From Caballeronia temeraria (GTDB lineage: Bacteria; Pseudomonadota; Gammaproteobacteria; Burkholderiales; Burkholderiaceae), in contig NZ_FCOI02000008.1 of assembly GCF_001544795.2 (NCBI RefSeq), positions 211,770 through 275,769 of the forward strand: a stretch of DNA of 64,000 nt, in the 5' to 3' direction. Both the position numbers and the translations under genes were made by a program. Shown piece after piece: positions 15,750-24,895 of the stretch. The notes under the pieces were generated by a model. The model ran no database searches. It was not told the origin of the DNA and saw nothing but the letters and a program-made list of their open reading frames with translations. Numbering within the stretch: position 1 is the first letter of the stretch; every line of letters starts with the position of its first letter.

Positions 15750-17531
15750 TCAGTCCTCTTCGACGATCGTGTTCTCGTACGCGATCTTGACACGCTGCTC
15801 CGCCGACAAATCGCAATAGCGCTGCCAGAAGCCGCGCCCTTTCGATTTCGCGACATACATCGCAGTGTCTGCATTGAGAAGCAAGTCGCGCGCGCAGACG
15901 CCGTCTTGCGGACACTCACTGATGCCGACGCTCGCGCCCACGGCCACAAGTCTCCCGCCCACGGGGAGATCACTTTCGAGCGCTCGTACGATACTCGTAG
16001 CAAGATCTGTCGCCGACTCGGGGAAATGCGCGTCTTCTATCAGAACGACAAATTCGTCGCCGCCCAGTCTCGCGACGGTATGCCCCCTCGAAAGCACTCG
16101 TTGCAGAGCATCCGCCACGGCCACGAGCACGGCGTCGCCGAATGAATGACCGAACTGGTCGTTGATCTGTTTGAAGTGGTCCAGATCGATGAACAGCACG
16201 GCGAGACGCTTGCCGTTCGCAGTCGCGTCGTGCACCGCGGCGTCCAGCTTCTGCATGAACAACATGCGGTTGGGGAGGCTCGTGAGCACGTCGTGATTGG
16301 CCAGATGCGCGAGCTGATGCTGCTTGTGATGAAGCGCGTCGACCTGAGACCTGATCTCTCGCCGCATGCGGTCGAAACAGCGCGCAAGCATGCCGATCTC
16401 ATCGGTGCGTTTGAGCGGCAATGCTTCAGTCGCGGTTTCGGCAAAGAAATGCGTGGCCGCATGTGTGAGTACCTGCAAAGGCCTGGTCAATGCGCGTGCA
16501 AACAGGATGGCGAGCAGCAGTGCCGCCACGCTCGAAAATAGCACCATCCGGACGATCTGATCACCGAGCCGATTCGCACCCGCCAGCACGTCCGAGAGCG
16601 GCTTGCCAAGGCCAAGCACGATGAAGCGATTGCCTGCGGACGTGCCAAACGGTCGTCTCACGAACGCGAGCACCTCGTTGGGCGCCTGCTCCGGATTGGT
16701 GAGTCCATTGATCAGCATGTTGCTTTGGGTGCGATCGAAGAGCGGCTTCGTCGCGGCGAAGCTGTCCTGCATGAACACGCGGCGTCCTTTGTCGAAGCCG
16801 AACGCCTGCGAGGCATCGGGATGAACGAGAAAGTCGCCCCATTCGTTGGCGATATACAACTCATAGTCGGGCGGCAAGTCAGTCCGCAGCAGTTTGAGCA
16901 GGACTGCGAGATCCACATCGAGCACCACGACACCTACGACATCGCCCGCGCGCGTGGCGACAGGCGCCGCGAGGTGCAGGATAGGCTTGCCTTCGGCGTA
17001 GTGCGTGCCGTATTCGCGATTGATGGTGATCGGCCCGATGTACACGCGGCCGGGTTCCAGCTTCAGCGTGTCGAACATGTAAGCGAACTGACCTTTTTCC
17101 TGCAGGTTTTCACCCTGCACCTCCACGATGCCGTGTCCGTCGCGATCGAAGCGAATCCTTTCCAGCCCGAACCGGTCGCGTGCGATGAGCCGTGCCTGCA
17201 GATACACGGGATGATGGAGCATGAAGCTCGAGAAGACTTGCGCGAGCCGTGACCGGTCCGCGCTCGTCTTTGCATCGTCGTCCGCCGATTGCGCCATGAG
17301 CGCCGATGACGGCATGGTGGCGAGCACGAGCACGTCAGCCGCCATGTCGTCGATGGCGACCGAAAAGCGCTGGCCGAGCAGTTCCGTTGCAGTGAGAAGA
17401 TTGCGCCCCGCCTCGCCCACCAGCATGCTGCGGTTCGCGCGATACGCGTAATAACCGGTCGAGCCCGACGCCAGCACGCCAATCAAGGCGAGCAGCAACG
17501 ACAACTTCACCATCAGTCCGGGACGCATCAT
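15750..17531 (-). CDS. Membrane diguanylate cyclase with periplasmic dCache sensor
   Basis: 593 residues that should make cyclic di-GMP. Order: membrane segment at about 8-28, periplasmic double-Cache sensor (about 35-310), second membrane segment (about 325-348), HAMP linker, short coiled coil, and a GGDEF domain (about 420-575) with the intact catalytic GGDEF at 490-494. The position of the RxxD product-inhibition site reads RGHT, so feedback inhibition by c-di-GMP is probably absent. The gene begins within the stop of the upstream binding-protein gene (ATGA overlap), so the two are co-translated, which suggests that the binding protein feeds the sensor. Confidence 0.93.
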   Translation of the reverse strand: MMRPGLMVKLSLLLALIGVLASGSTGYYAYRANRSMLVGEAGRNLLTATELLGQRFSVAIDDMAADVLVLATMPSSALMAQSADDDAKTSADRSRLAQVFSSFMLHHPVYLQARLIARDRFGLERIRFDRDGHGIVEVQGENLQEKGQFAYMFDTLKLEPGRVYIGPITINREYGTHYAEGKPILHLAAPVATRAGDVVGVVVLDVDLAVLLKLLRTDLPPDYELYIANEWGDFLVHPDASQAFGFDKGRRVFMQDSFAATKPLFDRTQSNMLINGLTNPEQAPNEVLAFVRRPFGTSAGNRFIVLGLGKPLSDVLAGANRLGDQIVRMVLFSSVAALLLAILFARALTRPLQVLTHAATHFFAETATEALPLKRTDEIGMLARCFDRMRREIRSQVDALHHKQHQLAHLANHDVLTSLPNRMLFMQKLDAAVHDATANGKRLAVLFIDLDHFKQINDQFGHSFGDAVLVAVADALQRVLSRGHTVARLGGDEFVVLIEDAHFPESATDLATSIVRALESDLPVGGRLVAVGASVGISECPQDGVCARDLLLNADTAMYVAKSKGRGFWQRYCDLSAEQRVKIAYENTIVEED

Positions 17532-18583
17532 GGAAAGCGCTCCGGCCGGTCGCCTGACACGATCCGGCTCCAGAGCGACTCGCGCTCCCCGATATTTTCC
17601 ACCGGCTGAATCCAGACGAGATGCGCGCTGTCGCCACTGTATTCAGGCGGCGGGATCAATGTGTTCGCGAGACCCTGTCGCTGCGTCAGCAGTTCGCTCA
17701 CGTCGGGCTCGAGCATGTAGTTGATCCAGGCAAGCGCGAGCGGCCGGTTCGTGGCTGCTCGTGTCATCGCCCAGCAATCGAGCCAGGCGAGGGCGCCTTC
17801 TTCGGGAATGACATACCCCACGTCCGCACCGGCCTTGCGCAAGAGTGCGAGTTGCTGAGTGCCGTAATTGCCGAACATGAGTGCGGCTTTGTGCTGAATG
17901 AAATACGCCGTTGCTTCCTCGGGCACCGTGTAATACGTAAGCAGGTTACGACGCAATTCGACCAGCTTCCGGGCGATCTTGCGCATTTGCGCGTCGGTGA
18001 GCTGGAACGGATGCGGGTAGCCGCGCGCCAGCGCCGCGAACGAGAAGTTATGCTGCGCGCTGTTGAAGTCGAGCACTTTGCCCTGATAGCGCGGATTCCA
18101 AAGCTCTTTCATGGAGCGAGGCGCATCGGGAATTTGCTTGCGATCGTAGATCAGTCCCATCGAGGAATACGTGAACGGGATCGCGTAGATCCTGCCGTTC
18201 TCGGTGAGTCCGTTGATCGACGAAAGCGCGCGAAATCGCGGTAATTGACGTTGCGTGTTGGGCAGTTCGCCCGGATCGAGCGGAGTGAGCAGGTTCTCCA
18301 GCGTGTAGCGGTGAATTTCCGCGGTGTTGGCCGCCAGTACGTCGAACGGCGGCGTCGCGCCTGCGTGCATCTTGTCCCACAACGCTTCGTCGGAGTCCAC
18401 GAAGGTCACCTGGACGCGGGCGTTGAAGCGGCTTTCGAACTGCTTCACGACGTCGCTGTCGGCATAACCCGGCCACGCGAGCACCCGCAGCACGTTGTCC
18501 TGGGCGAAAGCTGGCAGCCCGCACACCGTCAGCGCGAAGAAGATGACCGCGACGCCGGAAGTGCGAAAGGCGCGCTTCGCCAT
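17528..18583 (-). CDS. PotD/F-like periplasmic binding protein paired with a diguanylate cyclase
   Basis: 351 residues of the polyamine-type extracellular solute-binding family. It has a signal peptide (positive start, hydrophobic core, AFAQD cleavage), then RVLAWPGYADSDVVKQFE, typical of PotD/PotF, with SSMGLIYD and the WIN.ML.PDV block later. The start at 18583 is chosen since the signal peptide begins there; the frame runs on upstream to 18643. No ABC permease or ATPase neighbours it. Instead it overlaps a dCache diguanylate cyclase by 4 bases, so it probably works as the ligand-binding part of a sensor. Ligand unknown; polyamines are a reasonable guess. Confidence 0.88.
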   Translation of the reverse strand: MAKRAFRTSGVAVIFFALTVCGLPAFAQDNVLRVLAWPGYADSDVVKQFESRFNARVQVTFVDSDEALWDKMHAGATPPFDVLAANTAEIHRYTLENLLTPLDPGELPNTQRQLPRFRALSSINGLTENGRIYAIPFTYSSMGLIYDRKQIPDAPRSMKELWNPRYQGKVLDFNSAQHNFSFAALARGYPHPFQLTDAQMRKIARKLVELRRNLLTYYTVPEEATAYFIQHKAALMFGNYGTQQLALLRKAGADVGYVIPEEGALAWLDCWAMTRAATNRPLALAWINYMLEPDVSELLTQRQGLANTLIPPPEYSGDSAHLVWIQPVENIGERESLWSRIVSGDRPERFP

Positions 18584-18944
18584 CGCGCATACCCAAAGCC
18601 GCAGGACGCTGCTCCGTTTGGGCGGTGAGGAACCAAGGCTCATTTGTCAGTTCTTCTGCCATCGCATGTAAAGACAACACAAAGCGCCTTCCAGGATGGG
18701 ACTCGCTGGCGCGCCCGTCTCACGGACCGCTTTTGTTTCGCGCTTGACGTTTGACTTCGTCGCCGTGGCGCCGGCTGGCGACCTGCGGATGGCTGAACCC
18801 TCGAACGACGCCCTGATGCGTCGTTCTACAGCGTCAAGTCGGGCGTGATTCGACGGGACCGGACAAGGTCACCGTCGATATCCTGAAGCGGCTCCATCGC
18901 GTTAACGGTTGTGTGACGGCGATCTTTAGCCGCGCGGGCACGAA
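18584..18944. other. Intergenic region with a hairpin
   Basis: About 360 bases between the binding-protein start and the LysR stop. It holds a perfect 9-base stem (GAACGACGC with GCGTCGTTC, 18804-18827) with a 6-base loop that may end the upstream LysR transcript, and the binding-protein promoter should be in its left part. No convincing gene. Confidence 0.5.
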
Positions 18945-19835
18945 CTATCGGACAGCCGCAACCGCATCCCGGTTGCGCGTGATCCAGTCGCTGAAGAGCT
19001 TGACCTTCGGCTGATTCGCGACGCATTCCGGATAGACGAAGTAGTAGCGTGAACCCGTCTCGAGCACGGTGTCGAACGGCATGACGAGCCGCCGGGCCGC
19101 CACGTCTTCGCTGACGAGCGTCCGGTCGCTGATCGCGACGCCGAATCCCTGCATGGCGGCGTTCGTCGCCAGATCGAGCGTTTCGAAAGTCGGGCCGAGC
19201 GTCGCGTCGATCTCGTTCGCTCCCGCGCGGTCGAGCCATAGCTTCCAGTCGCGGTGATCTCGTGTCGGATGCAGCAGCGCATGATGCGCGAGATCCGCCG
19301 CGGCAGCGAGTGGCTTTTCACTGAGCAGATCCGGCGAGCACACCGGCGTCAGCTGTTCGTCGAAGAGCGGCACGGCGTGGACGTCCGCGCCGGGCGACGA
19401 GCCATAGATGATCGCGGCATCGAACGATTCCACCTGAAAGTCGACGTCGTGCTGCCAGGTCGTCGTGATCTGCAACTGCAACTCAGGATGCTCGCTCTGA
19501 AAACGCATGATCCTCGGCAGCATCCAGCGCATCACGCAGGTCGGCACTTTCAGCGCGAGATCGGTGCGCTGGCGCGTGAGACGCAACGACACTTCCTCGA
19601 TGCGCGCAAAGCCTTCTCTGACGACGGGCAGCAGCACGTCGCCTTCGGCGGTCAATGTCAATCCCCTTGCGCCCCGTATGAAAAGCGGAAAGCCGAAGTA
19701 TTCCTCGAGCGCGAGAATCTGCCTGCTGATCGCCCCTTGCGTGAGACACAGATGCTCAGCCGCGCGCGTGAAACTGCGGTGACGCGCGACCGTCTCGAAG
19801 ATCTGTAGTGCATTGAGCGGAGGAAGTCGTCGCAT
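18945..19835 (-). CDS. LysR-family regulator (GcvA-like)
   Basis: 296 residues. The N-terminal winged HTH (about 5-65, LNALQIFETVARHRSFTRAAEHLCLTQ in several parts, then GAISRQI) and the FGFPLFIRGARGLTLTAEG linker place it with the GcvA/AmpR subgroup, followed by a periplasmic-binding-like effector domain (about 95-290). It is the last gene of the minus-strand run, 64 bases after the amino-acid ABC ATPase stop, and is therefore a candidate regulator of that transporter. Effector unknown. Confidence 0.9.
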   Translation of the reverse strand: MRRLPPLNALQIFETVARHRSFTRAAEHLCLTQGAISRQILALEEYFGFPLFIRGARGLTLTAEGDVLLPVVREGFARIEEVSLRLTRQRTDLALKVPTCVMRWMLPRIMRFQSEHPELQLQITTTWQHDVDFQVESFDAAIIYGSSPGADVHAVPLFDEQLTPVCSPDLLSEKPLAAAADLAHHALLHPTRDHRDWKLWLDRAGANEIDATLGPTFETLDLATNAAMQGFGVAISDRTLVSEDVAARRLVMPFDTVLETGSRYYFVYPECVANQPKVKLFSDWITRNRDAVAAVR

Positions 19836-19899
19836 GGGGCGTGTCTCCGGTCATGGAAATCGTGTCGTGCGCAAATAGTGTAGCAAGCCGGGCGCGATG

Positions 19900-20625
19900 C
19901 TAATGGAGTATCTTGCCCAGAAATTCCCTCGCCCGTTCGGACCGTGGATGGGCAAAGAACGCGTCCTTGCCGTCGTCTTCGACGATGCGCCCGTGATCCA
20001 TGAAGATCACGCGGTGCGCGACCTTTCTGGCAAAGCCCATTTCGTGCGTGACGCACATCATCGTCATGCCTTCCTGCGCCAGCTCGACCATCACATCCAG
20101 CACTTCGTTGATCATCTCCGGATCGAGCGCGGAAGTCGGTTCGTCGAACAGCATCGCGACCGGGTCCATCGACAACGCGCGCGCGATCGCCACGCGCTGC
20201 TGCTGGCCGCCGGAAAGCTGCGCAGGATACTTGTCCGCGTGCGCGCGCAGGCCGACTCGCTGGAGCAGGCGCAGCGCCTTGTCCGACGCTTCGTCTTTCG
20301 AACGGCCCAGCACTTTCGTCTGCGCGAGCGTGAGGTTTTCCGTGATCGACATGTGAGGAAAGAGCTCGAAATGCTGGAACACCATGCCGACCTTCGAGCG
20401 CAGCTTCGACAGATTAGTCCGCTTGTCGTGGACGGATTCGCCGTTGATCGTGATGCTCCCGCTCTGGAACGGTTCAAGCCCGTTGACCGTCTTGATGAGC
20501 GTCGACTTGCCGGAGCCGGAAGGCCCGCAGACCACGACGACTTCGCCCTTGTTGACGGTGGTGGTGCACTCGGTCAGAACCTGAAACTGGCCGTACCACT
20601 TCGACACGTTACCGATGGAAATCAT
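19900..20625 (-). CDS. Amino-acid ABC transporter ATPase (GlnQ type)
   Basis: 241 residues. Walker A GPSGSGKST, Q-loop, signature LSGGQQQR, Walker B MLFDEPTSALDP and the switch His (VTHEMGFA) are intact. Length and motifs match the polar amino-acid family (GlnQ/HisP). The start at 20625 (MISIGNVSKWYG) is used because the conserved domain starts there; upstream codons to 20715 overlap the preceding permease and resemble nothing. Works with the two permeases and the binding protein encoded just upstream. Confidence 0.93.
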   Translation of the reverse strand: MISIGNVSKWYGQFQVLTECTTTVNKGEVVVVCGPSGSGKSTLIKTVNGLEPFQSGSITINGESVHDKRTNLSKLRSKVGMVFQHFELFPHMSITENLTLAQTKVLGRSKDEASDKALRLLQRVGLRAHADKYPAQLSGGQQQRVAIARALSMDPVAMLFDEPTSALDPEMINEVLDVMVELAQEGMTMMCVTHEMGFARKVAHRVIFMDHGRIVEDDGKDAFFAHPRSERAREFLGKILH

Positions 20626-20668
20626 GCGCAAACTCGTTTTGAAAGGTTGTCGGGCACTGCGTCGGGCT

Positions 20669-21325
20669 TCAGCGATGTCTGCCCACCTGGTACCGGCGTT
20701 CGAGCGCGCGTGCATACCAGGTCAGCGGAAAGCACATCGCGAAGTACAGCAACGCGACCATCGCGTAGATCGGAAAAGGGCGGAATGCCGCGTTCGTGAT
20801 CATGGTTCCGGTCTTGGTCAGTTCCGTGAGCCCGATGATCGACGTCAGCGCCGTGCTCTTCACGACCTGCACGAGAAAGCCCACGGTGGGCGGCACGGCG
20901 ATCTTCCAGGCTTGCGGCCAGACGACATAACGCAACTGCTGCGTCCATGTCATGCCGAGGCTCGCCGCCGCGCCCCATTGACCGCGCGGGACCGCCTCGA
21001 CGCAGCCTCGCCAGATGTCGGAGAGATAGGCGCCGGTGTACAGCGTGAGCGTGACCGTCGCCGCGGCCCACGGCGACACCTCGACGCCCAGCAGCGGCAA
21101 GCCGAAGAAGCCGAGGAAGAGCTGCATCAGGAGCGGCGTGCCCTGAAACACTTCGACGTAGAGCACGACGATCCGGCGCAGCCACGGCAGCGGCGACACG
21201 CGCATGGCGAGCAGCACCAGCCCGGTCAGGCCGCCGCCGACGAACGCGATCAGCGAAAGCAGCAGCGTCCAGCGCGCGGCGAGCATCAGATTGCGCGCGA
21301 TGTCCCATAGCGTGAACTCGATCAT
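20669..21325 (-). CDS. Amino-acid ABC transporter permease 2
   Basis: 218 residues, HisM/GlnP type, with about five membrane helices and the EAA loop (AAASLGMTWTQQLRYVVWPQA). YVEVFQGTPLLMQLFLGFFG is the characteristic N-terminal signature of this family. It starts in the stop of permease 1 (ATGA overlap at 21322-21325). An open frame continues upstream in the same frame to 22108, but that part is out of frame with the real permease 1. Confidence 0.92.
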   Translation of the reverse strand: MIEFTLWDIARNLMLAARWTLLLSLIAFVGGGLTGLVLLAMRVSPLPWLRRIVVLYVEVFQGTPLLMQLFLGFFGLPLLGVEVSPWAAATVTLTLYTGAYLSDIWRGCVEAVPRGQWGAAASLGMTWTQQLRYVVWPQAWKIAVPPTVGFLVQVVKSTALTSIIGLTELTKTGTMITNAAFRPFPIYAMVALLYFAMCFPLTWYARALERRYQVGRHR

Positions 21326-22071
21326 CGTGAACGCTCCTTCGGAAGGCCCGGACGCACGGAAAAGAAGCTGCGCAGTCCGCGTCCGGGGGTGACCGCGACG
21401 CCGCGCGCGGCGCGTCCCGCGAACAGCCGCTTGCCGAGCCGGTTGATCAGAAGGCGCAGCACGATCGACAGCAGCAGATAGATCGCGGTGACGATCACGT
21501 AGCATTCGAACGAACGGAAGTTGCGCGACTGAATGAAGCTGGCGGCATGCGTCAGGTCCGGCACCGAGATCTGCGAGACGACCGCGGAGCCGAGCATCAC
21601 GATCAGCACCTGCCCGAGCAGCGCCGGAAACACATTGGCGAGCGCCTGCGGCAACACGACGTGGCGAAACACATGCGGCCCCCGCAACCCGAGCGCCATC
21701 GCGGCCTGAACCTGTCCGCGCGGAATCGAGTCGATTCCCGCGCGGACGATTTCCGTCGCATACGCACCGAGATTGACCGTCATCGCGAGAATGGCGGCTT
21801 CGAATTCGCCGATGTGCACGCCGAGGCTGGGCAGCCCGAAGAACACGAAGAAAAGCTGCACGAGAAACGGCGTATTGCGAATGATCTCGACATAGGTGGC
21901 CACCGCGGCGCGCACCGGCTTCGACCCGGCCACGGCGATGCACGCTCCGCCGATACCGACGAGCCCGCCCAGCAGCGTCGATACGGCGGTGAGTCCGAGC
22001 GTGACCGCGACGCCATGCGCGAGCACGTCGACATAAAGGCCGAAGTCGCTGAAATCGAACGTGTAGGTCAT
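21322..22071 (-). CDS. Amino-acid ABC transporter permease 1
   Basis: 249 residues with about five membrane helices, YVEIIRNTPFLVQLFFVFFG near residue 80 and the EAA loop (AAMALGLRGPHVFRHVVLPQA). Partner of the 218-residue permease, forming a heterodimeric channel. It lies 43 bases after the binding-protein stop. The last about 30 residues are basic and cytoplasmic. Confidence 0.92.
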   Translation of the reverse strand: MTYTFDFSDFGLYVDVLAHGVAVTLGLTAVSTLLGGLVGIGGACIAVAGSKPVRAAVATYVEIIRNTPFLVQLFFVFFGLPSLGVHIGEFEAAILAMTVNLGAYATEIVRAGIDSIPRGQVQAAMALGLRGPHVFRHVVLPQALANVFPALLGQVLIVMLGSAVVSQISVPDLTHAASFIQSRNFRSFECYVIVTAIYLLLSIVLRLLINRLGKRLFAGRAARGVAVTPGRGLRSFFSVRPGLPKERSR

Positions 22072-22114
22072 CGCGGCATCCCTGGCGTGCGATTGAACGA
22101 AGAAGCAAGACGCA

Positions 22115-22927
22115 TCACAGATCGGCCGGCAGCGGCGCGCGCAGCCACTTCTGCGAAATGGCGTTCATCGTGCCGTCCTTCTTGGCGGCGGCAATGGCTT
22201 CGTCCACCTTCTGCTTGAGGCGCGGTTCGTTCTTGTTCAGGCCGACGTGATCGGGCGAGCTGAAGAGCGAAAACTTCTGCTCGGGATCGTTGGAGGGATG
22301 ACGGGCGATGATCGTCGCGCCCACATCGTTGCCGACCACGAGCAATTGCGTCTGGCCCGCCAGAAACGCGGAGATGGCGCCGTTCGGGTCATCGAAGCGC
22401 TTGATGCTCGCGGACGGCGGCGCGACCTTGCTCACGCTCAGGTCTTCGAGCGTGCCGCGCGCAACCGCGATGCTCTTGCCGGCCAGATCGCCCGCGTTCT
22501 TCACGGCAAGCGATTTCGGACCGAACACGGCCAGGTTGTACGGCGCATACGCCTGCGAAAAATCGATCACCTTTTCGCGCTCGGGCGTCTTGCCGACGGA
22601 GAGCAGCATGTCGGCCTTATGGTCGGCGAGGTACGCCATCCGGTTGTCGCCCGTCACCTGAACGAGTTCGACCTTCGCGTTGAGCGTCTTGCCGATCAGA
22701 TTCGACACATCGATGTCGTAGCCTTGCGGCTTCATGTCCGGCCCGATCGAGCCGAACGGCGGATAGTCCTCGAACACGCCGATCCGCACGACGCCGGATT
22801 TGCTGATCGAGTCGAGCGCATCGGCCTGCGCCAGCGGCGCAAATGCACAAAGGCCCGCGACGCCGGAGAAGGCGAGGGCGGCGGAAGCACGTTTGAAGAA
22901 GCGCTGCGCGGAAGTCGTCGTGTTCAT
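22115..22927 (-). CDS. Amino-acid ABC transporter binding protein (family 3)
   Basis: 270 residues. Signal peptide at about 1-36 (ends APLAQADA), then the family-3 fold: VRIGVFEDYPPFG, GYDIDVSN, and the R-binding motif region KTPEREKVIDFSQAY. An AGGAG ribosome site before the ATG at 22927 fixes the start. With the two permeases and ATPase it forms a complete importer for a polar amino acid or derivative. Its position behind the 2-ketoarginine-type genes makes a basic or guanidino amino acid a fair guess. Confidence 0.92.
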   Translation of the reverse strand: MNTTTSAQRFFKRASAALAFSGVAGLCAFAPLAQADALDSISKSGVVRIGVFEDYPPFGSIGPDMKPQGYDIDVSNLIGKTLNAKVELVQVTGDNRMAYLADHKADMLLSVGKTPEREKVIDFSQAYAPYNLAVFGPKSLAVKNAGDLAGKSIAVARGTLEDLSVSKVAPPSASIKRFDDPNGAISAFLAGQTQLLVVGNDVGATIIARHPSNDPEQKFSLFSSPDHVGLNKNEPRLKQKVDEAIAAAKKDGTMNAISQKWLRAPLPADL

Positions 22928-22965
22928 GAGGGTGGCTCCTGTGACTGGGTTTCGATCGGCGTGAA

Positions 22966-24039
22966 TCAATGCGCGGTACGTGCCGCGATGAGCTTGCAGG
23001 CATGCGGCGGCAATTCCGCGTAGATGGGCATGCCCACGCGAAGGTCCGGCGTTTCGCGTGGCGTCGTGGCCGCGGTGAGCGTGAAGCCGGCGCAATCGAT
23101 GGTGGCTTCGAGCGACGAGCCGACGTCGCGGATGAACGCCACTTTTCCGGCGAGCACGTTGGGGCCGCGATCGGTCATGACGGTCCGCATCGAGACGTCC
23201 TCGGGGCGGATCAGCAGGCGCACATCGCCTGTTGCACCTGTTGCGCGCGGCGCGGCATCAACGATGATCTGCTGGCCGCCGGGCAGCCCGATGCGGTCCG
23301 TGCCGTCGAGCGTGACGGGCAGGATATTGCCGAGCCCGATGAAATCCGCGACGAACTCGCTCACCGGATTGCGATAGATGTCGAGCGGCTTGCCGACCTG
23401 CGCGATGCGTCCTTTTTCCATCACGACGATTTCGTCGGCCATCGTCATGGCTTCGCGCTGGTCATGCGTCACCATGATCGTCGTGATGCCGAGGCGCTGC
23501 TGCAAGAGACGGATCTCCACTTGCATCGCCTCGCGCAGCTTCGCGTCGAGCGCGGAGAGCGGTTCGTCGAGCAGCAGCAGCTTCGGCGACGATGCAATGG
23601 CGCGCGCGATGGCCACGCGCTGGCGCTGCCCGCCCGACAGCCGCGACACCGGCCGGTCCGCCATGTGCGGCAACTGGATCAGATCGAGCAGTTCGGCGAC
23701 GCGCACGGCCTGCGCGTCCTTCGCGACCCGGCGCAGCCGCAGCGGATAAGCGATGTTCTGCGCCACCGTCATGTGAGGGAAGAGCGCGAGCGACTGGAAT
23801 ACCATGCCGAAATCGCGCTGGTTCGCGGGCACGTGCGTCAGATCGCGCCCGGCGAATGCGACGGTTCCGGACGTCGCCGTTTCGAGGCCCGCGATGATGC
23901 GCAGCAGCGTCGTCTTCCCGCAGCCCGACGGTCCGAGAAAGCACACGAGCTTGCCGTCGGGCACGGCGAGATCGACGTGATCGACCGCATAGGCGGTGTG
24001 AAAGCGCTTCGTCACGGCCTGAAGTGTCAGATGAGTCAT
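22966..24039 (-). CDS. Polyamine-type ABC transporter ATPase (PotA/PotG-like)
   Basis: 357 residues: ATPase domain (about 1-240) with Walker A GPSGCGKTT, signature LSGGQRQR, Walker B LLLLDEPLSALDA and the H-loop VTHDQREAM, then a C-terminal TOBE domain (about 275-345, IRPEDVSM) typical of the PotA/FbpC/UgpC class. It lies 13 bases after the permease stop. Together with 24053-26915 it forms a full importer. Confidence 0.93.
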   Translation of the reverse strand: MTHLTLQAVTKRFHTAYAVDHVDLAVPDGKLVCFLGPSGCGKTTLLRIIAGLETATSGTVAFAGRDLTHVPANQRDFGMVFQSLALFPHMTVAQNIAYPLRLRRVAKDAQAVRVAELLDLIQLPHMADRPVSRLSGGQRQRVAIARAIASSPKLLLLDEPLSALDAKLREAMQVEIRLLQQRLGITTIMVTHDQREAMTMADEIVVMEKGRIAQVGKPLDIYRNPVSEFVADFIGLGNILPVTLDGTDRIGLPGGQQIIVDAAPRATGATGDVRLLIRPEDVSMRTVMTDRGPNVLAGKVAFIRDVGSSLEATIDCAGFTLTAATTPRETPDLRVGMPIYAELPPHACKLIAARTAH

Positions 24040-24052
24040 GAGGGTTCCCTCT

Positions 24053-24895
24053 TCACAGCGCGACGCCTTCGTCGCCGACCAGTTTTTCGAGCAGCCAGAT
24101 CAATGCGAAATCGATCAGCACGATGACGACCGCGAACGAGAACACGGTCGGATCGAGCGAGGACACGGTGCGGCTGTACAGCCAGATCGGCAGCGTCATC
24201 GTATTGATGCCGTACAGAAAGAACGTCACCGTGAATTCGTTGAACGAGATGATGAAGGCGAACAGCATGCCGGCGAGAATGCCCGGCCGCATGAGCGGCA
24301 GGACCACATCGACGATCGCGCGGCGCGGGCTCGCGCCCATCACGCACGCGGCCTCCTCGAACTCGGAGCCGATCGATGCCACCGATGCCGCGCAGTTCTT
24401 CACCGTGAACGGCAGAGCGAGAATCACGTGCGCGATGATGAGCCGCAGGATGCCGAGCTCGACGGGAAGCACGTTGAACACGAGCAGCAGCGAAAGCCCG
24501 AGCATCACGAGCGGATAGACGAGCGGCAGCGCGACGAGCTGTTCGATCACGGCCTTGCCGCGAAAGCGGTAGCGTGACAGCGCGTAGGCGGCGGGCACCG
24601 AGACCGCCGTGGCGATGATCATCGTCGAGATCGCGACGATGAGGCTCGTGGTCAGGGCGGCGCCCATCGAGAGCACGTCGCTCGCATCGGGCGACAGGAA
24701 CGTATGCCACGCGGCGTGATACCAGCGCAGACCGAAGTGCTGCGGCGGGAATTCGAGCGTATCCGAATCGCCGAACGACATCGTGATCATCGTCAGGATC
24801 GGCAGGGCCGCGAGAAACAGCACGATGGTCGCGAAGAGGCTGGTCGCGCGGCCGAGCCGTCCCGGCATGATCGCGGTGAGGCGCAGGGTGCTCAT
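24053..24895 (-). CDS. Polyamine-type ABC transporter permease (PotI-like)
   Basis: 280 residues with six membrane helices and the EAA loop EEAACVMGASPRRAIVDVVLPLMRPG in two adjoining pieces (around residue 180-205). FIISFNEFTVTFFLYG is the typical PotC/PotI region. The start at 24895 overlaps the previous permease stop (ATGA). The open frame upstream to 25624 is a shadow of that gene. Confidence 0.92.
   Translation of the reverse strand: MSTLRLTAIMPGRLGRATSLFATIVLFLAALPILTMITMSFGDSDTLEFPPQHFGLRWYHAAWHTFLSPDASDVLSMGAALTTSLIVAISTMIIATAVSVPAAYALSRYRFRGKAVIEQLVALPLVYPLVMLGLSLLLVFNVLPVELGILRLIIAHVILALPFTVKNCAASVASIGSEFEEAACVMGASPRRAIVDVVLPLMRPGILAGMLFAFIISFNEFTVTFFLYGINTMTLPIWLYSRTVSSLDPTVFSFAVVIVLIDFALIWLLEKLVGDEGVAL

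Noticed and set aside
20626..20715. 30-residue N-terminal extension of the amino-acid ABC ATPase
   Set aside because: Overlaps the permease and adds nothing that resembles the family.
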